Assembly: GCF_921292975.1 (NCBI RefSeq)
Contig: NZ_CAKLCM010000002.1
Coordinates: 806,001 to 870,000, forward strand
DNA: 64,000 bases
Source of the DNA: Vibrio hippocampi
Lineage (GTDB): Bacteria > Pseudomonadota > Gammaproteobacteria > Enterobacterales > Vibrionaceae
Direction: 5' to 3'
Shown: piece by piece, positions 54,968-62,766 of the stretch
How the letters are laid out: each line of letters opens with the position of its first letter
Numbering within the stretch: position 1 is the stretch's first letter
Translations under genes and position numbers: made by a program
Notes under the pieces: generated by a model
The model's database searches: none
Seen by the model: the letters and a program-made list of their open reading frames with translations, nothing else
What the model was told of the DNA's origin: nothing

Positions 54968-56298
54968 CTGAGGGAGCCCCTCATAATTCCCCCAGTCCTG
55001 AATTGTGTGTCAGTTTTTGATATTCAAACATCCCCCATTGATATTGAGATTCGTTAATCTGGTATCGCCGATGATTTCGCACTTCTCTCCTAGGCGTGGT
55101 ATTGATAGAACACGGCGATGTTTAATACTGTTGGCTTGGAAGTCATAATGCCATTTGGCTTGCATGGCGTAAGCCATTCCACCACATGATGATTTCGGCC
55201 ATCAATGCCATGAGCAACAAGATATCAATGCGCTTAGTGCAACGTGTTCGATTGTGGCGTAGCGCTAACCCGTAAGCGGGGCTTTTCAAATCTCGGAACG
55301 ACTCTTCAATTTGCATTCTTTTAGCGTACAAACGGGTGATTTTAACGCCGTTAAGTACATGATTTGGGATGTTAGTGACCAGAAGCCAAGGTTCTTTTGC
55401 TCCTTTATGGAACACTTTTCCTGCCGAGTGTTTCTGGCAGGTTCGGCTATGTCGATGCGCTTTTCTGCCTTTGGGATGACTCTTGTATAAGTAAGCAAAG
55501 CACTTAAGCGGTGAGCGCCTAGCAAGTTGGCTTTCTCCTAAAAACAGCGGCTTATCTGTTGCTTGAGGATAAAACGTTTTATTCCATTGCCAAGCGCCCT
55601 CGCCACACTTAATCGAGACTTCGCCACGTACACGCCCAAGCCAGAACCAACCTTTGCTGGCGACTTGCCTGAACCACGTATTTCTAAAGCCAGCGTCGGA
55701 GATAATGATAGGCGTGCAGCCATGGGGGATCAGGGATTGCAGCTTATCGAGAAAGTGCTGATGGCTCTTGGGTGAGTTGTAGTTTTTGTACTCAAATGCC
55801 TGCTCATAAAGCGTGACGGCACGACCTTTAACGGATACCGAAGCGCGCAATGTCATATAGCGCAGTTGCTCACGAACATCCGACCAATCAACCAGCACTA
55901 CAGGAAAAGGGTTGGCGCGGGTAATAAAGGAAGCATGCCATTTATATATGGACTCTTTTTCACGGTGTAGATTGTGATTACCAAGCAATCGGTCGATACG
56001 TTTGATGGCATGTTTCACCGTAGTATCAGTATCGAGAGCTCGTCCAATTTTGGTGAGTGTGAGGTCAGAGCCATCAAGTACAGTTTTGGTTGCAAGTATC
56101 AGAGATCTAAGTCGTTTTTTGTGAATGTCAGGGCATTGATTCTCAAGAGTTTGCTGTAGAATTTGAACATCGCGCATCGTTAGGACTCCCTATTAAATCC
56201 ATTAAATCAGGTGTGTTTTTGGCGAAATTCATTAGATCAGAATGAGCGATGCGCGTCTACTCATTGTTTTATATAGAAATTATGAGGGGATTCGTAAG
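54968..56298 (-). mobile_element. IS4-family, IS10-like insertion sequence (copy B) inside attC3
   Basis: A 1331-base element. Left end CTGAGGGAGCCCCTCATAAT and inverted right end CTTACGAATCCCCTCATAAT are imperfect inverted repeats closely resembling IS10 ends. The nine-base flanks AAGCTGGCG and AACAGGGCG agree at six positions only, so there is no clean duplication. It is a different element from copy A. Confidence 0.85.
55010..56177 (-). pseudogene. IS10-like transposase (copy B), frameshifted near the C-terminus
   Basis: The first frame (56177-55143) codes 344 residues close to IS10 transposase: VVLVDWSDVREQ, IISDAGFRNTWF and YAKRMQIEESFRDLKSPAYG with the catalytic Glu. It stops after HASQMAL. 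The expected ending AKWHYDFQANSIKHRRVLS lies in the +1 frame and runs to 55010. The break is at the same place, and in the same direction, as in copy A. Full IS10 transposase has about 402 residues; this one would have about 389 if joined. Confidence 0.82.
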
Positions 56299-56312
56299 AA
56301 CAGGGCGTTGAT

Positions 56313-57858
56313 ATGACCCCCACTGTCAATTAAAATGCAAGAGTTCCTGCTCACGCATTTCCAGAGCCTTTTAGCTTTTCAGTAGTAGTGTTACCGCATA
56401 GATGAAGCAAGTAATGTCGTCGGTTCTCATGCTGATATTCGTGGATTACTCACCATTCGATGAACAGAGCCTACCTTACTTATTCCGTCGTGGCACCTGT
56501 CTTCAGTCTATGCTCGTGGTTCAATAAAGCTTGCGCTCTATTGCCGTCCTAACGCCGTCGGTGGTTGTGCCACACCCGATGCTTCATCCAATGCGATAAC
56601 ACTAATTCTTTTCTCATGCTGGCAACCTTGCGATACGAGTTTTCGGATCGACTTGGCTGACCACCACTTCTCTAGCGATTGCCCATATATAGGCAATCAT
56701 CTCACGGGCGATGGCGACAACAACACTGCGATGCTTTCCTTTTTGCAGCAGTCGCTGGTAACGACGGCACAACCTCTGTTGCGCATGCCAGGCGATGTCG
56801 ACAATCTCCTTGGGCAGACCTTCTTGCCTGCGTAAGAGCTCGACAGAGATATTCGCCTTGTGTTTGTAGGTATGCGCACCTTCAACGAGTAGTCGCCTTG
56901 CTCGGCTATTCCCACATTTAGTGAGACTGCCGCGTTTGAACTTGCCGCCACTGGAGTTTTCAGTTGGTACTAATCCTAAGTAAGCCATGAGTTTTCTGGG
57001 GTGGTCGAACCGACGTAAGTCACCCAGTTCGGCAATGGTGCCGAGAGCAACGAGTAGTCTGACTCCACGCATGGCTTGAATGGCTTTAACGACGGGATAA
57101 TAGCGCCAGTTTTTGACTTGATGGAGCAGCTCATTATCGAGTCGCTGTAGCCGTTGCATTCGCTCACTGATGGTAATGATCATTTCTTGCAGAACAATTT
57201 GCTGGCTATGGTGAGGCAAGATGAGGTCGGTCAGCCACCGTAGATGCTTTTTGGACCAGTTATCTTTCACCGTAGCTTGGATATTGTTTCGAAGTAGGAA
57301 GCCTTTTAGTTGGAACTTGGCGTCCTTGAGATCTTTCATCGCGGTTTCACGAGCACGAGATAAATCTCGAATGGCTTCATCTTCTGACTCAGGAACGTAG
57401 ATAGGTGTGAGCTCTTCAGCCTTAAAAAGCTTGGCAAGTTTCGCTGCATCACGTTTGTCGGTTTTCACTCTATCACCTGATTTTTTCGGGATGAGTGAAG
57501 GTGCGATGACATAGCAGCAATGCCCTAGGCTTGTGAGCAAACGGTAAGTCCAATATCCACATGGCCCCGCTTCGTAAACAAAGTGAAGTGTGGCTTTTGG
57601 ATACTTAGATTGCAATTGCTGCGCAAGTTTAATCAGCGCAGATTTATTGGATTTAATTCGTCCTAAGTGCTCTGGTTTTGCGCCACGATGATCTTGTAAA
57701 ACTGCGACCTGGATAAAAGACTTGTGTGTATCTAAGCTAATGAAAATTATGCTATCGTTATTCATGCTAGCCTCCAAATTTAGTTGTTAACACACTAATT
57801 ATGGCTCTGGCGTCAAGCTAACCCACGAGATTGGAGGCTAGCACTTCGTGGGGGGCAT
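56313..57858 (-). mobile_element. IS110/IS1111-type insertion sequence, copy 2, at an attC core
   Basis: A 1546-base direct repeat of 51051-52600. The left flank is again GGCGTTGAT, here the 3' core of the attC broken by IS10-like copy B. The right end abuts the left end of an IS3 element with no sequence between. The downstream noncoding segment, including GGCGTTAG on the minus strand at 56549-56556, is conserved. Confidence 0.88.
56614..57765 (-). CDS. IS110-family transposase (copy 2)
   Basis: A 383-residue DEDD transposase, nearly identical to copy 1; visible differences include FISLDTHKSF for FIGLDTHKSF, HLGRI for HLERI, GGKFKRG for GGKSKRG, and one Val fewer near the C-terminus. The reading frame is intact and GGAGGCTAGC precedes ATG 57765. 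It may be functional. Confidence 0.9.
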   Translation of the reverse strand: MNNDSIIFISLDTHKSFIQVAVLQDHRGAKPEHLGRIKSNKSALIKLAQQLQSKYPKATLHFVYEAGPCGYWTYRLLTSLGHCCYVIAPSLIPKKSGDRVKTDKRDAAKLAKLFKAEELTPIYVPESEDEAIRDLSRARETAMKDLKDAKFQLKGFLLRNNIQATVKDNWSKKHLRWLTDLILPHHSQQIVLQEMIITISERMQRLQRLDNELLHQVKNWRYYPVVKAIQAMRGVRLLVALGTIAELGDLRRFDHPRKLMAYLGLVPTENSSGGKFKRGSLTKCGNSRARRLLVEGAHTYKHKANISVELLRRQEGLPKEIVDIAWHAQQRLCRRYQRLLQKGKHRSVVVAIAREMIAYIWAIAREVVVSQVDPKTRIARLPA

Positions 57859-57933
57859 TGTAAGCATCCCCTAAAATAGGTGTATTCCGATTTAGAGTTT
57901 TTCCGTTTAAACTGATTCAAACGGAGAACGCTG

Positions 57934-58200
57934 ATGAAAAAATCACGCTATACAGAATCACAGATCGTTAAGATCTTGAAGGAAGTTGAGGCAGGTAGAA
58001 AAGTGTCTGATGTTTGTCGGGAATACGGCATTGCAGATGCAACCTATTACAACTGGAAATCCAAATACGGCGGAATGGAAAGCTCCGATGTTAAGCGACT
58101 GAAAGAGCTTGAAGAGGAAAACCGCCGATTAAAACAAATGTATGCTGATTTGAGTTTGGATCACTCCATTCTTAAAGATGTTATCGAAAAAAAGCTGTAA
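57934..58200 (+). CDS. IS3-family OrfA
   Basis: An 88-residue HTH protein: KKSRYTESQIVKILKEVEAG, VSDVCREYGIADATYYNWKSKYGG, then a leucine-zipper-like ELEEENRRLKQMYADLSL. The heptamer A AAA AAG at 58188-58194, in the zero frame, is a canonical -1 slip site for making the OrfAB transposase. Confidence 0.92.
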   Translation: MKKSRYTESQIVKILKEVEAGRKVSDVCREYGIADATYYNWKSKYGGMESSDVKRLKELEEENRRLKQMYADLSLDHSILKDVIEKKL

Positions 58201-58232
58201 GGCCATCGGTACGCCGTGAGCTAGTTGACTAC

Positions 58233-59045
58233 GTGAAACAAGAGCACAATGTTAGCCTGCGCAGAGCGTGCCGAGTTGTTGGCATTAGTGACTCAGTTTA
58301 TCGATACCAGCCAGATGCCCATCGAGATGATGAGATCATTGATGCACTTCAGAAAGCAGTTGAACGCTATCCAGCGTATGGTTTTGGTAAGTTATTCAAG
58401 ACTCTAAAACGATGGCATTATAAGTGGAATCATAAACGTGTTCATCGTGTATATCGTTTGCTGAACTTGAATATGCGACGACGAGGTAAGAAGCGATTAC
58501 CAACTCGTAATCCGATGCCTCTATGTGTCCCTGAACAAGCAAATATGTGCTGGTCCATGGACTTCATGAGCGATTCATTAATGTGTGGACGTCGCTTCCG
58601 AACATTTAATCTTTTAGACGATTTTAATCGGGAAGCACTCGCCATAGAAATTGATTTGAGTTTACCGACAGCACGTGTACTTCGAGTTCTTGAACGGGTT
58701 GTGGCTTGGCGTGGCTACCCACGAAAAATTCGGATGGACAATGGACCAGAATTTATTTCAATACAACTAGCTGAATGGGCAGAGTTGAATCAGATAGAGC
58801 TCGAGTTCATCAAGCCAGGAAAGCCTACCCAGAACTCATACATTGAACGTTTTAACAGAACTTATCGTGATGCAATTCTGAATATGTACGCGTTCAAGAC
58901 GCTGAATGAAGTTCGAGACCGTACAGAAGTATGGTTGAAAGAATATAATCATGAACGGCCGCATGATTCACTGGGAGATCTCACTCCATGGGAATATTTG
59001 GCTAAATCACAGCAAAGGGAAAGCTCTAATTTTGAGTGCCACTAA
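58233..59045 (+). CDS. IS3-family OrfB (DDE integrase part)
   Basis: A 270-residue rve-type integrase read in the -1 frame from orfA. The fused protein would continue from 58192 through AVRPSVRRELVDYVKQEHN. The catalytic residues lie in MCWSMDFMSDSL (Asp), RMDNGPEFIS (Asp) and KPTQNSYIERFNRTYRD (Glu). The frame seems intact. A codon inside its end overlaps nothing functional downstream. Confidence 0.92.
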   Translation: MKQEHNVSLRRACRVVGISDSVYRYQPDAHRDDEIIDALQKAVERYPAYGFGKLFKTLKRWHYKWNHKRVHRVYRLLNLNMRRRGKKRLPTRNPMPLCVPEQANMCWSMDFMSDSLMCGRRFRTFNLLDDFNREALAIEIDLSLPTARVLRVLERVVAWRGYPRKIRMDNGPEFISIQLAEWAELNQIELEFIKPGKPTQNSYIERFNRTYRDAILNMYAFKTLNEVRDRTEVWLKEYNHERPHDSLGDLTPWEYLAKSQQRESSNFECH

Positions 59046-59061
59046 AAAAGGGATGTTTACA

Positions 59062-59424
59062 GCGTCAACCCAAGTTGGTCACAAGGAAGCCGTTGTTATT
59101 ATCGACCTGTCAGAGAGTCGAGACGACCCCCTTATTTTGGTTAATCCTGAAGTGGTTAGCGGTTCTGGCACAGTATTCGGTCAAGAAGGTTGCTTATCAG
59201 TTCCTGATTACTATGCGGATGTAGCGCGTTTTAGTTCTGTTGTGGTATCTGCTTTAGATCGTGAAGGTAAGCCTGTGACTATTGAAAGCGATGATTTCTT
59301 AGCTATCGTAATGCAGCACGAAATTGATCACTTGTCAGGTAACTTATTTATTGACTACCTTTCACCCCTTAAGCGTCAAATGGCGATGAAAAAGGTTAAA
59401 AAGTACGTTAAAGCACACTCATAA
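59062..59424 (+). pseudogene. def: Peptide deformylase, 5' end removed by IS3
   Basis: The reading begins at ASTQVGHKEAVVIIDLSESR directly after the IS end and includes the deformylase motifs EGCLSVP and QHEIDHLSGNLF, with the metal Cys and both His. About the first 50 residues, including most of motif GxGLAAxQ, are gone, and no start codon with a ribosome-binding site replaces them. Peptide deformylase removes the formyl group from new proteins. This copy was probably a gene cassette, since an attC fragment follows its stop. Confidence 0.85.
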
Positions 59425-59446
59425 GAGTGATTCGGCACGCGTAGCA
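59422..59446 (+). repeat. Truncated attC after the deformylase relic
   Basis: TAAGAGTGATTCGGCACGCG followed by TAGCA matches the left arm of attC1 almost base for base. The spacer and right arm are missing, and the next gene's ribosome-binding site follows at once. Confidence 0.75.
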
Positions 59447-59460
59447 CCAAGGAGAATTCA

Positions 59461-60141
59461 GTGAAAATGATATCTGTATCACCGCCATTACGTGGAGATT
59501 GGAAGGCCGCCAATACGCCCGGTGATCGTATCCCCAGCCATGGAACTCACCAATTTGGACAGACTTACGCTTATGACTTTGTGAGATTTAAATCTGTTAA
59601 TCACAAAGATAGTTTTCATACCAAATCACAGTTAAGTTACTGGATGGCTCAAGTGACATTGCCCGATTGTCACGGTTGGGGCGAACCAATCTTTTCACCG
59701 ATAGATGGTGTTGTGCGTGAAGTGGTCAATTTTGTTAAAGAACGAGAGCGGCTTCATTTATTAAGCGACTTAGGGTTAGCGATATACAATGGGCTATTTT
59801 ATTCATTCGAAAAAGATGAAGTGCATAAAATTGGTGGTAACTATTTAATTATTGAAGGCGCTGAGTGCTGTGCATGGATAGCACATGCCAAAACGGGCTC
59901 TATTGTTCCCAAAGTAGGCGATGTGGTCAAAGCTGGGGATGTCGTTGCAGAATTAGGTCATTCCGGAAACTCTACTGCGCCCCATTTACATTTTCAACTG
60001 ATGGATCGTCTTGATGTCAGAACAGCTAAGGGCATCCCTTGTTGTTTCAATAGTTATGATGTTTTATCTGATGGTCACTGGTGCACTGTCATCAATGGAA
60101 TTCCCAAAAGTGACCAAACTATTCGCTTTAATGTCACATAA
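59461..60141 (+). CDS. Cassette: M23-family metallopeptidase without signal peptide
   Basis: A 226-residue LytM/M23 domain protein: HGTHQFGQTYAYDFVRF (zinc His and Asp), an insert, then GGNYLIIEGAECCAWIAHAKTGSIV, GDVVKAGDVVAELGHSGNST and PHLHFQL (HxH). M23 enzymes usually cut peptidoglycan cross-bridges outside the cytoplasm, but this one has no signal peptide or membrane anchor. It starts at GTG 59461 after AAGGAG. Its stop runs into an attC, so it is a cassette gene. Confidence 0.82.
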   Translation: MKMISVSPPLRGDWKAANTPGDRIPSHGTHQFGQTYAYDFVRFKSVNHKDSFHTKSQLSYWMAQVTLPDCHGWGEPIFSPIDGVVREVVNFVKERERLHLLSDLGLAIYNGLFYSFEKDEVHKIGGNYLIIEGAECCAWIAHAKTGSIVPKVGDVVKAGDVVAELGHSGNSTAPHLHFQLMDRLDVRTAKGIPCCFNSYDVLSDGHWCTVINGIPKSDQTIRFNVT

Positions 60142-60255
60142 AGCGTTTAAGACGGATTTCCAACGCTTGGCACTTTGGGTTTGAGTTGGCTTTAGTGTCT
60201 ACGACACAACGGTTTAGGTTGGGTGATAGCTCTGCTCATTGCTCAACGTGGTTTG
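60139..60255 (+). repeat. attC-like site after the M23 gene
   Basis: It starts TAAAGCGTTTAAGACGG and contains CCAACGCTTGGCA, very like attC2, and continues GGTTTAGGTTGGGTGATAGC. The expected right-hand GGCGTTA core is not found; GCTCAACGTGG stands near that position. It is probably degenerate. Confidence 0.7.
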
Positions 60256-60276
60256 GTGAATGTAGGGAGTAATCGA

Positions 60277-60615
60277 ATGGAATTAAATTGTCACTGCGGA
60301 AACGTTCGCTTAGAGTTGAGTTCACTGCCGAAAGAGGTCGGCGAGTGTAACTGTTCTATTTGCCGCCGTTATGCCGCGGCTTGGGCTTACTTTCCTCCAG
60401 AGCAAGTTCAAATTAACGTGAATAAAAAAACCGCTTTCTATTGTTGGGGTGACAAAGAAGTCGAATTTCATCGTTGCAATATATGTGGCTGTTTAACGCA
60501 CTATGTAACAACGGCGAAATGCCCAGAAGAGATCTTGGCGGTAAATATGAGAATGGCTGAAAATGATATGCTTTCATCTATTCCAATTCGCAAGATTGAT
60601 GGGGCTTGGTACTAA
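60277..60615 (+). CDS. GFA-domain protein, last gene of the cassette array
   Basis: A 112-residue GFA/CENP-V-type zinc protein: MELNCHCGNVRLELS, then ECNCSICRR and HRCNICGCLTHY, giving the two Cys clusters. Glutathione-dependent formaldehyde-activating enzyme is the named relative, but small members have unknown roles. ATG 60277 follows TAGGGAGTAATCGA. No attC follows its stop, so it marks the array's right boundary or has lost its site. Confidence 0.85.
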   Translation: MELNCHCGNVRLELSSLPKEVGECNCSICRRYAAAWAYFPPEQVQINVNKKTAFYCWGDKEVEFHRCNICGCLTHYVTTAKCPEEILAVNMRMAENDMLSSIPIRKIDGAWY

Positions 60616-60621
60616 ACTGCC

Positions 60622-62760
60622 TCACCCTAAACTCGCCAAGTACTTATCGGTCATACCGAAGTATTTGCTATTTCCGTCTTGTTCAAGAACTAAACTAAAA
60701 TTAGTGGTGGAAATTAAATGGGTGTCATTTGAAGTGAAAATGACGGTTTTTTCAGAGAGTTTGTCGCTAAAAAGCTGTTTAAAATAGTGCGCGTTTTCTG
60801 CTTCGGAGCCGCAAAATGGTTCATCAATAATCACTATTTGTTGTTCTATATTTCCCAGCCCTAAAGCTAAGCGCAGTTTTTGTTGGACGCTATTAGGTAA
60901 ACCTTGCACTATATCCATTGATATTTCGGTTTCTAAGCCATTTGGCATCCATTTCATTAAATCAAAAAATGATAACCAGTCGAGCATAGTCTGTTTTGGG
61001 ATAAGACCGCTGTGAAAAATAAAATTGGCTTCCACACTGCCGTCAAATATATGTAACTCGAATGGGATATGGCAAATCGCTTTTCTAAACCTAAAGCTAT
61101 TAAATTGTTTAATATTATATCCATCGACATAAACCGCCCCTTGATAGCGCTCTTCCATACCAGAGATAATATTGAGTAGCGTTGTCTTTCCGCATCCCGA
61201 TGCGCCAGCAACCACCGTTTTTGAGCGCGGCGGGATTTTGAAACCGAGGTTAGTTAACCCCGTTGTTGCCCCTTGATAACGGTGACTGATGCCGCTGCCG
61301 GTGATCAATCCGTCAAATTGGCGAATAGGCGGGCTCTTATGCAAGGTTAGCTTGTCGTCATTGAGTGACATGAGATTATTGATCTGTGCGGCAGAGGCTT
61401 TAAGTGATTGAAACTTTGAAATTGAGTTATAGATTCCCATTATCGGACCGAGCGCTTTCCAAACAAGTATCACTGTCGCTAACATCGCACCGGCATCAGA
61501 GGTTCCATCCATCACACCGAGTACAGCGACGACAATACTTGCAGTACCAATTACCTGAATCAAACTTCCGCCAGCGGCTTGTACCTTACTGTTTGTAACC
61601 GCAACGCGTTCGGCGTCTTCAGAGCTTTGGCTGTGACAGGCTCTAAACCGAGATTGTATAACCCTTAGTAGTGGCAAACCTTGTATTGTGCGGATACCAC
61701 GGAGTATTTCGTTCCACTGATAGGAAACCATCGCGTTTGCTCGTGAACTTTTCGATGTTGCCTGAGTATATTGATATCTGGAATAAACGCAGAAGACCAG
61801 CATAAGTAATAGACCCGCAAAAACCACAATAGCAGCGGTCCCAGACATTATCGCAATAGCAATAATAAAAACGATAACAAAGGGCATATCAAAGTAACTT
61901 AATGTTGATTCTGCGGTGACCAGACGACGGAAATTATCAATGTCCTTTAACCGAGCCAACTGACTGGAAACGCCGGCCGTGGAGGTCATCGAGTAGGGCA
62001 GCCAAAGCAGTTTTGAGACAACATTCTTAGAAATATGAACGGCAAGATCTTTACCCGAGGTACTAATAATTTTGACTCTTAGTTTTTTAAACAGATATTC
62101 AGAAAAAGCAACAATAACCGCGAATAAGGTCAGCCAGTACAGGGTGACTTGTGAGCTGGACGTTAATGCAAAGTTGTAAACGCTCATAATAAAGAAAGGC
62201 TGCAGCGCGCCTAACACACTAATAACAAAACTTAAGATAATGAGGCTTTTTAGCTCACTGTTGTAGCGATAAAATGAGTACTTAATCCAATTGGACTTAT
62301 CTTGTGACTCTGGGGGTGGCTCGCGAAATAACCGAGAATAGTCACTGATTGTCACTGTTCGACAAGGGGTGTCCGTTGGTGTTATTTCAAAGGTGGTATT
62401 GTTGGCGTAGTCAAATAAGACGATGTTTCCGTTGTGGTGACCCAAGTATAGTGCGCAGAGGTTTTCAATTTGGACAAAGCATATATCAGGCTGGGAAAGC
62501 AATTCACGGTTACTGTTTAATTTGTTGACATTGCATTGATAGCCAATCCTTTCTAAGGTGAGTTGGAAACTATTAGCATCGTTGGCATGGGGGACAAATG
62601 CATCACTGAGAATATTCGGCGTCCCTTCCCATTCGATTGAAATCAATAAGTAGGCAAGCCCCCGGATTATAGGCGAAGCTTGATATCGCTCATGGTAGGC
62701 AGGAGTATCAAAGTCAGCAAGCCTCTGAGCGACATTATTAAAGTCAATAAGAATACTCAT
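60622..62760 (-). CDS. ABC exporter of type I secretion type with degenerate peptidase-like and ATPase motifs
   Basis: A 712-residue exporter. Residues 1-140 resemble a C39-like domain, but I see no catalytic Cys/His arrangement. About six membrane helices follow (residues 165-440). The nucleotide-binding domain has Walker A GASGCGKTTLL and Walker B QIVIIDEP. The signature QGLPNSVQQK departs strongly from LSGGQ, and the usual D-loop after DEP is replaced by FCGSEAE. It lies six bases after a second ABC gene, so they may form a heterodimer. The substrate is unknown; no adaptor or toxin gene is visible. Confidence 0.78.
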   Translation of the reverse strand: MSILIDFNNVAQRLADFDTPAYHERYQASPIIRGLAYLLISIEWEGTPNILSDAFVPHANDANSFQLTLERIGYQCNVNKLNSNRELLSQPDICFVQIENLCALYLGHHNGNIVLFDYANNTTFEITPTDTPCRTVTISDYSRLFREPPPESQDKSNWIKYSFYRYNSELKSLIILSFVISVLGALQPFFIMSVYNFALTSSSQVTLYWLTLFAVIVAFSEYLFKKLRVKIISTSGKDLAVHISKNVVSKLLWLPYSMTSTAGVSSQLARLKDIDNFRRLVTAESTLSYFDMPFVIVFIIAIAIMSGTAAIVVFAGLLLMLVFCVYSRYQYTQATSKSSRANAMVSYQWNEILRGIRTIQGLPLLRVIQSRFRACHSQSSEDAERVAVTNSKVQAAGGSLIQVIGTASIVVAVLGVMDGTSDAGAMLATVILVWKALGPIMGIYNSISKFQSLKASAAQINNLMSLNDDKLTLHKSPPIRQFDGLITGSGISHRYQGATTGLTNLGFKIPPRSKTVVAGASGCGKTTLLNIISGMEERYQGAVYVDGYNIKQFNSFRFRKAICHIPFELHIFDGSVEANFIFHSGLIPKQTMLDWLSFFDLMKWMPNGLETEISMDIVQGLPNSVQQKLRLALGLGNIEQQIVIIDEPFCGSEAENAHYFKQLFSDKLSEKTVIFTSNDTHLISTTNFSLVLEQDGNSKYFGMTDKYLASLG

Positions 62761-62766
62761 AGCGAA

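Larger units (their letters stand above)
57859..59061 (+). mobile_element. IS3-family insertion sequence
   Basis: A 1203-base element with ends TGTAAGCATCCC and inverted TGTAAACATCCC. It carries orfA and orfB in the usual overlapping arrangement with an A6G slippery site. No short duplication is seen: the left flank is the end of IS110 copy 2 and the right flank is the middle of a deformylase gene. So material has been lost on at least one side. Confidence 0.87.

Noticed and set aside
58951..59424. Reading deformylase as an intact 157-residue protein starting at 58951
   Set aside because: The first 37 codons are inside IS3 orfB in another frame and do not resemble deformylase. The real gene is truncated.
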